A stretch of DNA of 64,000 nt from Batkoa obscura (Eukaryota; Entomophthoromycota; Entomophthoromycetes; Entomophthorales; Batkoaceae), in NCBI GenBank assembly GCA_030770535.1, contig JASVEC010000021.1, positions 692,001 through 756,000 on the forward strand. The letters run 5' to 3'. A program made the translations under genes and the position numbers. The notes beneath the pieces were generated by a model. That model was not told the origin of the DNA, made no database searches, and was given only the letters and a program-made list of their open reading frames with translations. Shown piece by piece: positions 46,894 to 58,357 of this stretch (the stretch's first letter is position 1; the number at the start of each line of letters is the position of its first letter).

Positions 46894-47129
46894 AACAGTA
46901 GTAAGCTATATTATTATCCAGTATCTGATAGATCAAAGAAAAGTGGTATGATTCTAATTAAAGTTATAGAGTCTATAGAAAATAGAAAAATCGAAAGATT
47001 AGTCCCAGCTTATCATAAAAATAATAGGAAATTTAAAAGTTCCAATATTTAATAAGCAAATAATTTATTAAATGATCAAAATAAATTATTGAATATTAAT
47101 ATTGCTTAAGTTATTATCAGCTAATTTAA

Positions 47130-47643
47130 CAAATTGTTAAAGAGCAAATAGTTATAACAATAAGTAAAAGTTATTACTATATCCCTTGTATTACATAAAG
47201 ATAGTTAATTATAGCTTCAAGACCAACCATTCTCTCATATTGAGCTATTTATTAACTTAGTAATATATCAATAATATAATTCTAATATTAAAATAATTTG
47301 TTTATATAGTAGGAAATCTACAATGTTGGCTATAAAGCAGTCAATAATAAATATTTATCAATGAAGTTTTTATAGAAATGTATATTTATTTACATGGTAC
47401 AATTTTAATTAATATCAATATGTAGGTTATATTAGTAAAAGCCTTACTAATCTGGGAATTTCTACTAAATTTAATAAAAATTCTACTAACTTACAATACA
47501 AATTATAATAAAATAATTTAAAACTGTGTTGAGGAGTACCTTTGGTTTTTAAAGAGCTTGTTTTTGCAAAATTTTAAGCAGTTTTTGAAGCATAAAATTT
47601 CAAAAAATGGATAAAAAAATGGAACCCAATTTAGATACCCCCT
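47130..47643 (-). mobile_element. Remnant of TIR element family 3 (reverse)
   Basis: Read in reverse, this matches the left part of the element at 2466-3667. It has a terminus GGGGGTATCTAAATTGGGTT, then TTTATCCATTTTTT, then the shared AACACAG, TGTAAGTTAG, AATATTTATTATTGAC and CCAACATTG blocks. The far end was not found, and it abuts a family 2 repeat on its left. Confidence 0.6.
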
Positions 47644-48584
47644 TATTTATATTTTATTAAGCATAATAATAAACTACTATTATAAAAAAATAAAAAATGA
47701 CATAAATAATTTTAGCTACTTTGTTTTACGTTTTATATTTTATTGTGTATTCCGCTTTTTAAGTAGCTTGAAAATTTAAATTTGGTTATTTTATAAAAAA
47801 CGAAGTTGTCAGCATTGGGTAATTTATCAATATATATAAACATTATAGCATAGCATTGTAATGACTACAAGTTAAATTTAAAGATTTAAAAGTTATATTT
47901 TCACACATTTAATCTTTATATAAACAATTAGCCGATGCTTCCGATACTTTCTTCCTGCCTTTTTTAACATTTGATATAAAAGCTAGCATATGAACAATGT
48001 ACTTTTACTATATTAAACTTTTAATTAATAGCAAAATTAATCTCATCTTTGCTTTCCCATCAATTTCCTTTATTACAACTAGCTTATAAAATATGACAGA
48101 AGTAAAGGTTATCAAGTAAAAGCTTCTAAGACCAAAGCATGCTGAAGCCAAACATAAACACTCAGTTTGAGTCTGAGTTTAAATTTTTTCTTTAACTGGT
48201 ATCTTTATTTTACACACTTCCTTTTATCTTGAGGAATAAACCAGTTGGTGCTTCGGACTCTCAAGGTACATAAAAACAATAATTTACTATAATGTTGGAT
48301 GTTCATTTTAAATACACACCTACCTGATGAAACTTCTTTACTTACAACTCAAACAGTTCTTTACATTTTTCAAAATCAAGTATACATTTTAAAGCAGAAG
48401 TGATCAACTAATATAACACAGTTTATCAATTATTCTTTATAGTTATAAAGTTAAAGCTAAAACATAAGCAAAGTTTAAATAGAACATATATATTCATTAT
48501 AAGTAAAACAAATTGGCATAGCAATATTTTTAATTGAATTTCAGGCTTAGAAAAATACCAAAACACAACTTACTTCAACTTCAT

Positions 48585-50091
48585 CAACCTAGCATAGGGA
48601 TATTCTCAATTTCATCACGAGCATCATTCGCCTCAGTATAAGTAGCAATAAACAATAGAGATGTAGTAAGTCTGTAGTCAACTATTTCTTCAATGGTTGT
48701 TAACTTAAAATACTTAGCCTTTAATAATTGGAGATTATGAGAAAAGAATAAAAAACAAAAGAATCTATAAGTGTAATACCGAGACTTCTGATTTCAAGCT
48801 GTCTAATAAATTTACACTTTATCCAGCGATGTTTTTCGTCGTACAAATTGGCTTTATATAAACTGTGTTTATAAAGTAAGAAATTCCAAATTTCAAAAGT
48901 TAAAATTAATAATTCTAACATAAACTTAAATGGTTGATAATACAGAAATTAACTATAATGAATCAAATGACAAGCAATAAAAATGCGCTTCTTTTAATGT
49001 TGTTAAATTTAACAGTTCATTGCTGACTAATATATCTGAGTTAAAATACCCAAATATAGCTATATTACTATTCTCAAATACTTTGATATTGTATTTTCCG
49101 CAAATTTTTAATAAATGAGTATTATTATTTATTAGTTTTAAGCTATTTAATTGTCTTATATCTCTAAGGCAATGAAAATTAAAGCCATCATGACGACCTT
49201 TGATTTTAAACTCTAAATTGGGCGGACAATTTATGGTGGGAGGGTTTATAGGATCATTATAGCTCTAATATGAAATACACTTCCATGCTTCTAAATTTAA
49301 AATTCGCGATTTATAAAAATTTGATTTGAGAGTATATAACCCATAAACATACAAAGATCTTCCGGTATAAAATTTCAGGCATTCCAGTTTGCTTGGATTC
49401 AAAAATTCCATAGCATGTCCAATATATTAATTTTGATCATCAATAAGTTCAAATGATTCAACTTGCTTTAAATATTTAGCAAAGATTATAAACGGGGTGC
49501 CATAATAAACTATTTTTATAACTATTTTCCTTGAGCATTGGGATTATGAACGAGAATATATTGACTATTCAGATAGCTGGAAAGATGTTTGGGATAATCT
49601 CAGCAATAAAAAGAGAAATAGCAGAAGAAATGTTGAACTCCCAGAATTACTATTACCAATACTCAAAGGATCACTAGTTTAGCTATGACTGCCGTTAATA
49701 TCATCGTCTTTATTATTCTCATTGTTGATGAAAGCTGAAAACCCAGGCCCTTGTACTTAATTTATAGATATCACGTTTGGGGAATATTATATATATTTTA
49801 CCTTTTTTTCATCACATTTAAATGGTTCATCAACAATCCACTCTCTTTAATAGACTTTTTTTGATAATCGGATTGTCCTTAAGCTACATCTACGATTTCA
49901 TATTTGTGATTAAATCCATCAAACTCACATGGTATATATTCATAAAAAGCCAAATTGTGCTTGATAACATTATTCGTAATCTTAAAGATATGTTTATTTA
50001 AAAAACAAAGCTCTAGTAACTACATGAGGTCTATCAATTCAAGGATATACCCGAGTGGAGTTTCAGAAAGATACTGAAATTTCAGAGGCAT
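48585..50091 (-). pseudogene. Decayed F-box/LRR gene
   Basis: Read from an ATG at 50091, the relic starts with an F-box-like stretch: LGYILELIDLM, a stop, then LLELCFLNKHIFKITNNVI. Leucine-rich-repeat material follows: YLKQVESFELIDDQN, MEFLNPSKLECLKFYTG, RILNLEAWKC, HCLRDIRQLNSLKLIN and NLTTLKEAHF. The last part (48921-48721) is open for 66 codons, and the end near 48585 reads DEIENIPM. At least four in-frame stops are seen, near 50022, 49890, 49790 and 49268, so it is a pseudogene. F-box/LRR proteins are substrate receptors of SCF ubiquitin ligases. It is a paralogue of the relic at 44224-44990. Confidence 0.6.
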
Positions 50092-51567
50092 TGTTAAGGT
50101 ATACAATATTATAGAAAAAGCAATTTACACTTGGATTATTAACTTTTAAGGTTGAAAAGAAAGTTAAAAATTATTTTGATATATTTCGAAATGACTTCTA
50201 ATTGGGTGGCTAATAGCCACACAAAATTGAAATTTTGTGACGTCTATAAAAATCTTTTCAAATTTAATTTCGTAAAAATAAAGCTAAGTATTATCTATAA
50301 TAAAATACATAAAAGGAGATAAATAAAAAAGCAGTTTAACTTTATATAAGTTTTCAAAAACTATATTAATTAGTTTATATAATTTACCAAGCTACAATAT
50401 ACATACTGAAGATTTTTGTTATAATGATTGTAAATTATGTAAAAGATTAAATAACCAATGCTAAAAAATAAGTTAAGATAATAAGTTGGGTAAGTTTAAT
50501 AATAGGGACATGTATATCTTTTTGTCATTGAGAGACATAAATGCATACAGTAGTTTTATAATATACAAGGGCATTGAAACAATTATGGAAGGGGTCAAAA
50601 GTCATATGGTAAGAGTAGCTATCTAAAAAAGGCTAGTGCCTTCTTTTTCTATACTGATTTTGATAGAAAATTAGATTTAGTTTAAAAAAAAAGCAAAATT
50701 ATTTTAAAGTATAAAAAATATAACCTGCCAGTAAAATTTTTTTATATATAATACATAATGTATATTTTATTTAAAAATTAGCTTAAAACTATAATTATTT
50801 TTTAATTTGACTAGTGCTCTTTTTAGTTAGAAACTATTCCCATTAATCAGAAAAATCAGTACAAAAAATAATCTTGCCCTGAGTTTGAACCCTAACATCC
50901 TTAAGATCCTTGTTTCTAATTGTACATCAATTTTGTTAGATCCCTTTTTTTGAAAAAGATTAATTTGGCAATAATGTTAATGAGCTTTGAGTAAAAAGTT
51001 TCATTCTTTTTTGTTTTATATTGACTATTATATGTAATAAGAAACATATGGACGTAAAATGTATTTTTAAAATATGTAGATAAGAAATATCTATATCACT
51101 TAGAAGAAAGTAGTAGGTTTCAAACATCAATTCAACTACACTGGAGTGAGATGAAAAATAGTTATATACACATTTTGATATAAAAAGGAAACAATAGTAA
51201 ACTTGATATAGTAAGTTATAGTCAAATTTGTCTCTAGAACATGAAAATAAATGTAGTGAAATAGTTCATGTATTAGGATCGTTTTAAAGATGCACTATAG
51301 CTCTACCAAAATTATTATATTGGTGTAATGTGATACTAAATGTTAAAGGATAACAAATGTATAAAATTATATTAATATTTCTACATAAAAGCAATAAGTT
51401 TTATTTAGTTATTTTAAGATCAAACCTACAAGTATCACGCCTTGGTACTTCTAAATTATCTATCCATCCCTTCAAAAAAAATAGAATTACAAGATACATT
51501 GATTATCAATAAAAAAGTATATAAGTAAAAAGTAATTTGAACTGAGGAAAGTAAAAAAAATACGATA
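50092..51567. promoter_or_regulatory. Intergenic; right part homologous to upstream of receptor at 41601
   Basis: The left 800 bases are featureless. From about 50930 the sequence is homologous to 40960-41600, the upstream region of the paralogous receptor, including GAAAAAG, GGAAACAATAGTAAACTTG, TGTATTAGGATC and AAAGGATAACAAATG blocks. The receptor promoter is presumed to lie in this part. Confidence 0.6.
51528..51542 (+). promoter_or_regulatory. TATA-box segment of receptor at 51568
   Basis: TATATAAGTAAAAAG, identical to 41545-41559, lies 26-40 bases before the start codon. Confidence 0.55.
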
Positions 51568-52689
51568 ATGGATGAATTTGAAATTGTAAGAACAATAACA
51601 TATTACAACACGATTGTTTCAATTATTTCAGCAGCTATTTTACTTCTTTTCATATTACTAACGAGCTTACTAAAATTCAAAGCGGCAGAGAGATTAAGTT
51701 ACAAGTTGTATCTTTGGATATCTATTTCAGACATCCTATATAGTTTCTTAGCTTTACTTCACATGCAAGTTTTGATTAATGGAAAAGCCGGAAATAATGA
51801 AGCAAAAGTGCTTGCACATGATATAAACTTCTGTATTCTTGTGCCTCATATTGAGCAACTTACTAATTTATGGTTTATCTTCTTGACTACATGCTTGGCT
51901 TATAACTTACAAACCGTGTTTTTGAGAAAGAAATTGTTAAGGATTCAGAATCACTGGATTTACGCTTTTAGTACACTTGGTATTTGCATTATATGCTATA
52001 TGCCTTCGATTATCTATGGATATATAGTAAATGACTGCTACGGCTTAAAAAATTACCATCTAAGACCATGGAGCATTATTTACATGCACGCCGTATTACT
52101 TATCCCAATCATTGTTTGTTGTAGCTATTGTACTTATGTGTTTGTAAAAACATATTTAGCTCTAAGAGCCAAAAAAGCAGTTTACAATAATAGTAATGCG
52201 CAAAGCAATAGCATCAACTTAAATAAACATATGGATTTATTAGCCAAAAGATTAATGAGCTATGCTATCATCCCGTTAATAACTCAATTTCCGTTTTTTA
52301 TTATTACTGAAATATATACTGATCCTGAAATTCCAGAAACAGTAGCTGCAGTGTTTTCTAGTGATGTACTAAGTACTTCGGCTGGCTGGTTAAACTTTAT
52401 TTGTTTTATGTTTGATCCTGCTATTCCACAAATTTTGTATGAATATAACTTAAGAAAGTTGAACGGTAACATATTTCAACCTATTGGTAATAATAGTGAC
52501 AATAAGGCAGCTTTAAGTGGAGGCCATTGGCTTGCTACTTTAAAACCAGGTTCTCGAACTAAGCACTCTACTGTAGTTCCTTTAACGTCTATTATCACCA
52601 CCGCTGCTACTATTGGTGATAATGATAACATTTATTTAAATTTATCAGAGGATGATCAAAATACTGCTATTAGAATGAAACAAATGTAA
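51568..52689 (+). CDS. Seven-helix fungal receptor (GPCR-like), intronless, paralogue
   Basis: This single-exon protein has 373 residues and aligns along its whole length with the receptor at 41601, about two thirds identical by eye. Shared features include LLKFKAAERLSYKLYLWISI, the NLQTVF motif after helix 3, NHWIYAFSTLGICI in helix 4, KRLMSYAIIPLITQFPF in helix 6, AGWLNFICFMFDPAIP after helix 7, and the C-terminal AIRMKQM. The cytoplasmic loop YNNSNAQSNSINLNKHMDL is almost unchanged. The extracellular loops differ most, as expected if the ligands differ. The frame is complete and without interruption, so both members of the pair look functional. Confidence 0.8.
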   Translation: MDEFEIVRTITYYNTIVSIISAAILLLFILLTSLLKFKAAERLSYKLYLWISISDILYSFLALLHMQVLINGKAGNNEAKVLAHDINFCILVPHIEQLTNLWFIFLTTCLAYNLQTVFLRKKLLRIQNHWIYAFSTLGICIICYMPSIIYGYIVNDCYGLKNYHLRPWSIIYMHAVLLIPIIVCCSYCTYVFVKTYLALRAKKAVYNNSNAQSNSINLNKHMDLLAKRLMSYAIIPLITQFPFFIITEIYTDPEIPETVAAVFSSDVLSTSAGWLNFICFMFDPAIPQILYEYNLRKLNGNIFQPIGNNSDNKAALSGGHWLATLKPGSRTKHSTVVPLTSIITTAATIGDNDNIYLNLSEDDQNTAIRMKQM

Positions 52690-55139
52690 CAGCATCGGTA
52701 AATGTTTCGATCCAACTTGTGTTTTTTACTTTTCATTTTTTTTCTTGTAATGAAACCAAAAGCTGTAGAAATAATAAAGGAATCAATCTTAGGCTTTTCA
52801 AATTCGAAGATGGAGCGTCTTTGTGTTTCTATCTATATACTAAAGAAAATACTGAAGAGGCGAATTATAAATAGAAATGTAATTGAAGGACGGTTGTTGT
52901 TTATAAGAAGAAGTGAGCTTATTCGCTATAAACCAGATAAGTCTCTAAAAGGTTGTTTTATCCTTTTTGTTTTATAAAAATCAGTAGCGAATTTAAATAA
53001 AAATAAAAATGAATTAAGAAGCCACTCCTTCTTCGCCCTCTTTCTCTTGTTTTGAATCCTTCAAAAAAGAAATTGCTTTCCTTATTTAAATCACAACAAC
53101 ATGGTTTTCTAAAGGTTCTTCAATTGCTTTTCTCTTGCCTTCATCACCTCCTCTATTAACAAGTTGAAAAATCTATCTACGTTCGACTTTTCAGGCTAAA
53201 TTTAGCACTTTTTTTGTTTTTTAATAAAAGAACAATTTCGAAGATATTAAATTTAAAAATATATAAACCAAGGAGTTTAGCATTGACAGGTACGATATGG
53301 GGGATGTTTTTTTGCTCACCACTTTTTTCATTTTTTAAAGAACTATTTGAGCGGAAAGATTGTTAGTAAAATTCTTAAAATAGGTCCCCATACAATGGAT
53401 AAAATAATATGAGAATGTGACTTAAAGTAGTTATTTATTATATATAAAGGCAGGTCGAATTTATTGAGTTTATTAGTTTGATTATATTTTTGATCATAAA
53501 GGGATGTCTACGTTATTTTTACTTTATACGAAAAATTAGAGGAATAGCAAACTAAAAGAAAGTTATTAAGCTAATATACTTGATAATCATGGGAACTTAA
53601 TGGATTATAGAAATAAAAAAATAAAGTTTAAGACAGTAGAATTAAACTAATAGTCATGAATTGTTATATTTTCTTCAGACTAGTAGCTAAAAATAGCATC
53701 TTTAAGGTAACAAAAATAAAACACAATATCGCTAAATGAATGCCAACTATGTTTGAATCAAAAAAGTTGACAGATAAAAAAATAATATTTTAAAACTAGA
53801 AGTTTAAAAATAAGTTAATAAAAAAGTATTTTTTTGTAATTCAAGTGGAAGCAATTAAGCATTTAACATAATAACCTTATGTTATAACATTTATTATTTT
53901 TGTTGATATTAATAAGTATTTTTCTAAGCTACTTTACAATCATTATGACTATTTCTCACTCAGTGTCAGCGTCACTAATTAAATCTTTTAGTCTTTGGAA
54001 TCTGATGCTATAATTAAACAAGATTCAACAGAAGTTGAATGCATTTCGGAAAATGATGTAAAGAAGGTCAATAAGAAAGTTGATAATAAATTTAATATTC
54101 GTAGAAGGTATATAAACGATTGGATTTTTCCCTCTGGAATTTCTTTTCATTAATAATTTTTTATTTATATTCATAAACAGACTACGCTTTTAAACTTATC
54201 AAGTTGGCCTAATCAATCTAGTTCAACATACTTTTATCTTATTTTTGTTTGGGAAGGCTTTAAAACTTCCCCCTTTTATTGGTTAAGCATTGAATTTATC
54301 TTGCGCTACTTTAACAACTGAAAAGTTGCATGGCAATGGAATTAGGAGCTTCGAAGCCCTTGAGACATATATGGGATTATCATCCAATTTTGTGATCCAA
54401 TATTCCAATAATCAACGAGACTATATTGAAAAGGGTATAAATAGGATATTTAATGAAAAATTTAATTAATTATACTGTTGAGTTAATAAGAAAAGTAAGC
54501 CACCCTACGTAATTTCCAAAGTTTTTTACAATTTAATTATTATTAAAATGTTTCAGTGTTTTATTGATGACTATTCCAATAACATTTGGAACAAATTTAT
54601 TTTAATGACAATTTGGTTAGTCCTTATTTACATTAACTTATTGTACAATTAGATCAATATCAATATAGGTATAGTTAAACTCATTAAATTATAGTGGTGT
54701 TTACAACAACTATTTTTTATAATTTAACTCAATTTATTTTCATTATCCCTATAAATAAATAAGATAAAAATACAATTGATATCAAAAAACTGGGTTATTT
54801 AAAAAAGTATACAAACTTTTAAAAAAAGTTTGAACTAAAACTAAAAAAATTACCCGTTAACCAGTTTAGTTTAGTCAAAAAAAAATAAAACTTCAAATAG
54901 TTAAAATTGATTGGCTACTTTACTAATTTCACTCAAGTGAAACAAACAAGGATAAAAAAATAAAAAGATCAAACTTTTTAAATAGTTTTAAATAAATAGA
55001 AATTGAGTAAGTTTAAGAAATTAACTATGGCACTGAATGAGTCGTTTTCGAAATATTACTATATGATCAATTAGTTATCAATTTCTTTCTTTATTTTTTT
55101 AATTGTTTATTTTCCATTTTATTTTCAATATTTATTTGA
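52690..55139. other. Intergenic with unidentified gene relic
   Basis: A family 1 MITE lies at 53298-53390. Exon-like pieces at 53992-54107 (ESDAIIKQDSTEVECISEN) and about 54182-54469 (YQVGLINLVQHTFILFLFGK, then EALETYMGLSSNFVIQYSNN) are followed by about 54557-54650 (CFIDDYSNNIWNKFI). They are coding-like and separated by plausible splice sites, but interrupted by stops. The family is not recognised. A 91-codon frame at 52702-52977 has a hydrophobic start but no other protein character. The last 500 bases before 55140 are the promoter side of the next gene. Confidence 0.45.
53298..53390 (-). mobile_element. MITE family 1, copy 17 (reverse)
   Basis: This is a 93-base reverse copy beginning TGGGGGATGTTTTTTTG and ending TAGGTCCCCA, with TA on both sides. 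It is shortened near the right end. Confidence 0.85.
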
Positions 55140-58043
55140 ATGAGTTTAATAGGTATTTATTATATATAATTGGTTTAGTTACATCTAAATAATTCTATTA
55201 GATCAACCTGATGGTCAACTTGTTAGTGATGATGGTATTATATTAAGTAGTACAGTTATAAAGGATCAAATGATACCTTGTCCAGGTAACTTAATATTAT
55301 AATAATAGTTGATATCTATACTGATAATTAAATAGTTAATACATCAATGGCATTGTATATAATGATATTATGTATATTATCATTTATATGGATTAATTAT
55401 AGATTTTTAACAACTTATGGTATTAATGATATAAAATCAATTGGAGTAGGAGTAGTACGAAATATAAGTAGACAAAATAGTAATGAAACAATAGATGAAC
55501 AAATACAGTATAATAATTCAAGTGAAGAGTTTCCAATTCGAAAAAAAGAAATTAATATCAAACCCTTATTAAGATTGTTTATATTATTATGTTGTAATTT
55601 GTCTTTAATATTACTAATATTACATTTATTATCCTCATTTCATCAAAGTTATTTAAAATGTAAATTAAGGTATTCATGGATATTTCCTTATTTAGAAGAT
55701 TCTTTTAATCCCCATCCGTCTATTAATCGTAATAATCATATTGATAGTTTGTTGTTAATTTATTCAAAGGATGTTATGATGCAAAATATTTTATATGCTT
55801 CTTCTATGTTGTTTGATTTTTCTAGAGCTTTTTTAATTACTGCTTTGATTTTATTTATCTTTGATTTCCCAGCTTCAATTTATCGTAGATTACCAGCTAA
55901 TTTATTTAAAACATTTTTGTTATCTTGGAGTACTTGGTTATCAAAATTAGGTTATATTTATGCCCCTTTATCAATATTAGCTATGATATTAATACGTATC
56001 TTAGCTTACAATAGTCACAGTTTATATTCTGTATTAATATCTCAATATTTTTTAGATGCGGAATTTATGTCAATTTGTTTGATCATGTTATTTTGTTGCT
56101 TTTATTTTTTAAAACGTAAATTTAGGAAAGAAAATGCCAATTTACCAATAACTGTTCGACAATATTCTAATTCTAATTCTACAATTTATTATAATTCATT
56201 GATGCAACCTTTGATATCTAAAGAAAATATCATTAACTATATATTAGAAACATTGATTGTATTAATTATATTTTGTTTATTACATTCTATTTCTAATGTA
56301 TTATTTTATTATAATTTATCCCAATTAAATAATAACAACATTTATTCTCCATGGGTATTAAGTTTATTAAATTGGTTTCAATATTTTTCATTACCTTGGA
56401 TTAATATATTAATTATATTATCAATTTATCCAAGAGAGGATTTACATTTAAAAAGTCAATTATATATGGAAAGTATGAAACCAATATTAGATAGTAATTT
56501 AAGATCTAATTCAAATCAGAATCAATTAGTATCAGAAACAGTAACTTATATACCTCCGCCTAATAATCTATTATTGCAACAACATCAAGATCCTATTTCA
56601 GAAAAGAGTAGTTTACAATCTATTAATAATAATAATAATAATAATAATAATTATAACAATAATAACCTTGGTAAAATACCTGTAAAAATGGATCACCAAA
56701 AATCAGATATATCAGCTGTAGTTCCATTAAAAGAAGCAGAAGATTCTACTCCTCAACTTAATCCCATATTGAATAACAAAAGACAACTTGACCATGAACA
56801 AACAGATACATCAACAGATACCACTAATATTAATGGTCAAAAAATATTAGCTGAATCGGATTATTATTTAGCAGATTATCAAGAAACTTCAGTATCAGAG
56901 ATATCTAAAGATAATGATGGGGATACTATACAATATAAACAAAGTAAAGATTCAGGCTATAATGAAAACGAAATACAAGGAGAAGCCAATATACCAATTT
57001 ATCATTTATCACAAGAATTGATTGCTAATTCTGATTATACAAGTGAAAGTGAACGTTCCTTTTTAAATAAAAGTACTGGGTTATTACCAATTAGTAATAA
57101 AGAACTAAATCAAACGCCACCTAGTATTAATGTAATATCTGAACAAGAATCTTTACAGGAAATTAACCAAATGTTAAGTGAAATGGAAAGGGGAACTTCT
57201 ACAAGTACGTTACAAGCTTCATTTTATATAAGAGATTCATTAGATAAAGGCAAAAGAGTTGGGCAACTAGAAGGTATTCAAGATGAAGAAGAAGAAGAAA
57301 TAATGGAACAAAATAATATTGAGAATAAGATCGAAGAAATTAATACTGAAAATATGCAAGAAGTAGGGGAAGATATAGCTACTACTACGAATACGAATAC
57401 GAATACAAATACTCCAATGATAGAAAAGAATATAATTAATCAAATTGATCAAGAAGAAACTAAAAAAGAGCGAGTTAAATCCTATATTGAACAAGTACAA
57501 AGAGCAACAAAATTAATGTCTACTGGAGCTGATATGGGGACTACAACATCTACTTCTTTTATTTCAAGTTTAGATTCCAGTAGCACAATTGATTCTAATC
57601 TACCTAAATTAAATACCAAATTTTCACCTATATTATCTGAAAATGGTAGTAGCTTATTAAGTCCAAATCAACCAAGACCAACTTCAATGTTTAATAATAC
57701 TAATTTAAGACCCAATCATAAACGATTAAGTCTAGGATTATCACCAAGACCAATGGGTAATTATGAATCTTCGCCCAATAATTCGCCCAGTATATCCAAT
57801 CATTATCAAGGTTCTCCATCTACATTTGCTAGTAAAAAAACAAATACACCACCTTTTCAATCCCCTATGGTATTAAATTTGCCTAATGATTCTCCAAGAA
57901 CCGAATATTCATTGAAAACTACAACGCCGTATGTGACTCCTAAGATGAGTGGATTAGGTAATAATCAAACCGCATCAAGATCTGCTAATAATTTATTGTT
58001 GCCAAAATCACCCTTGGTTGAAAGATCAGCATCAGAACAATGA
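55140..58043 (+). CDS. Seven-helix membrane protein with long cytoplasmic tail
   Basis: Exons 55140-55152, 55202-55285 and 55336-58043 give 2805 bases and 934 residues. The two short first exons are inferred: they join in frame and supply a small ectodomain ending in CPVNTS, a glycosylation sequon. Without them translation would start at 55347. Seven hydrophobic segments occupy about 37-385: LYIMILCILSFIWINY, LFILLCCNLSLILLILHLL, FSRAFLITALILFIFDF, YAPLSILAMILIRILA, FMSICLIMLFCCFYFL, TLIVLIIFCLLHSISNVLFY and WINILIILSIYP. The remaining roughly 540 residues form a hydrophilic tail rich in Ser, Thr, Asn and acidic residues. SP/TP sites such as LSPRP, NNSPS and KTNTPPFQSP cluster in the last 150 residues and are likely phosphorylated. 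The topology suits a GPCR-like sensor, but the motifs of the other receptors here (NLQxVF, FDP) are missing and I do not recognise the family. Confidence 0.6.
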
Positions 58044-58357
58044 ACACTAAGTATTTTTTTAAATACAATAAATTTATTAATATTAATATTATTTTCTTAT
58101 TTTATATATCGTTTTATTTTGTATTTTATTATTGGAGTTAAATAAATAATAAATAATTACAAAGTTACTTTAGATTCCAAATAGAAAATAAAATTAAAAA
58201 TTAAAAATAAATCATTTAATGGTAATAAATTAGTGGCTAAGAAATTATTACAAATTAAGTAATAAAAATAATTAAGAACAAAAATAGGATAAAAAAATAA
58301 AACTTTTTTTTTAAATTTGGAAACAAACAATAGCAAAATAAAAACAAAAATAAAAGT
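58044..58357. other. Intergenic
   Basis: These 314 bases are very AT-rich, between two genes on the same strand. They serve as terminator of one and promoter of the next. No specific signal could be singled out. Confidence 0.5.

Larger units (their letters stand above)
44991..48584. other. Repeat-rich intergenic DNA
   Basis: Three family 1 MITEs (45791, 46184 and 46448), one family 2 repeat (46326-46893) and a family 3 remnant (about 47130-47643) fill the middle. A 61-codon frame at 46867-47052 begins inside the family 2 repeat and has no protein character. The remainder is AT-rich and featureless. Confidence 0.55.

Noticed and set aside
46867-47052. 61-codon frame
   Set aside because: It begins inside the family 2 repeat; the frame is not conserved in the other two copies.
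49530-49680. Plus-strand open stretch (YSDSWKDVWDNLS)
   Set aside because: It overlaps the minus-strand F-box/LRR relic, has no start or splice context, and its antisense reads as low-complexity Leu/Ser sequence of that relic.
52702-52977. 91-codon frame after the second receptor, with a signal-peptide-like start
   Set aside because: There is no homology, repeat of pattern or conserved counterpart after the paralogous receptor at 41601.
57267-57500. Antisense frame in the seven-helix gene tail
   Set aside because: It is a shadow of the acidic, Asn-rich tail coding sequence.
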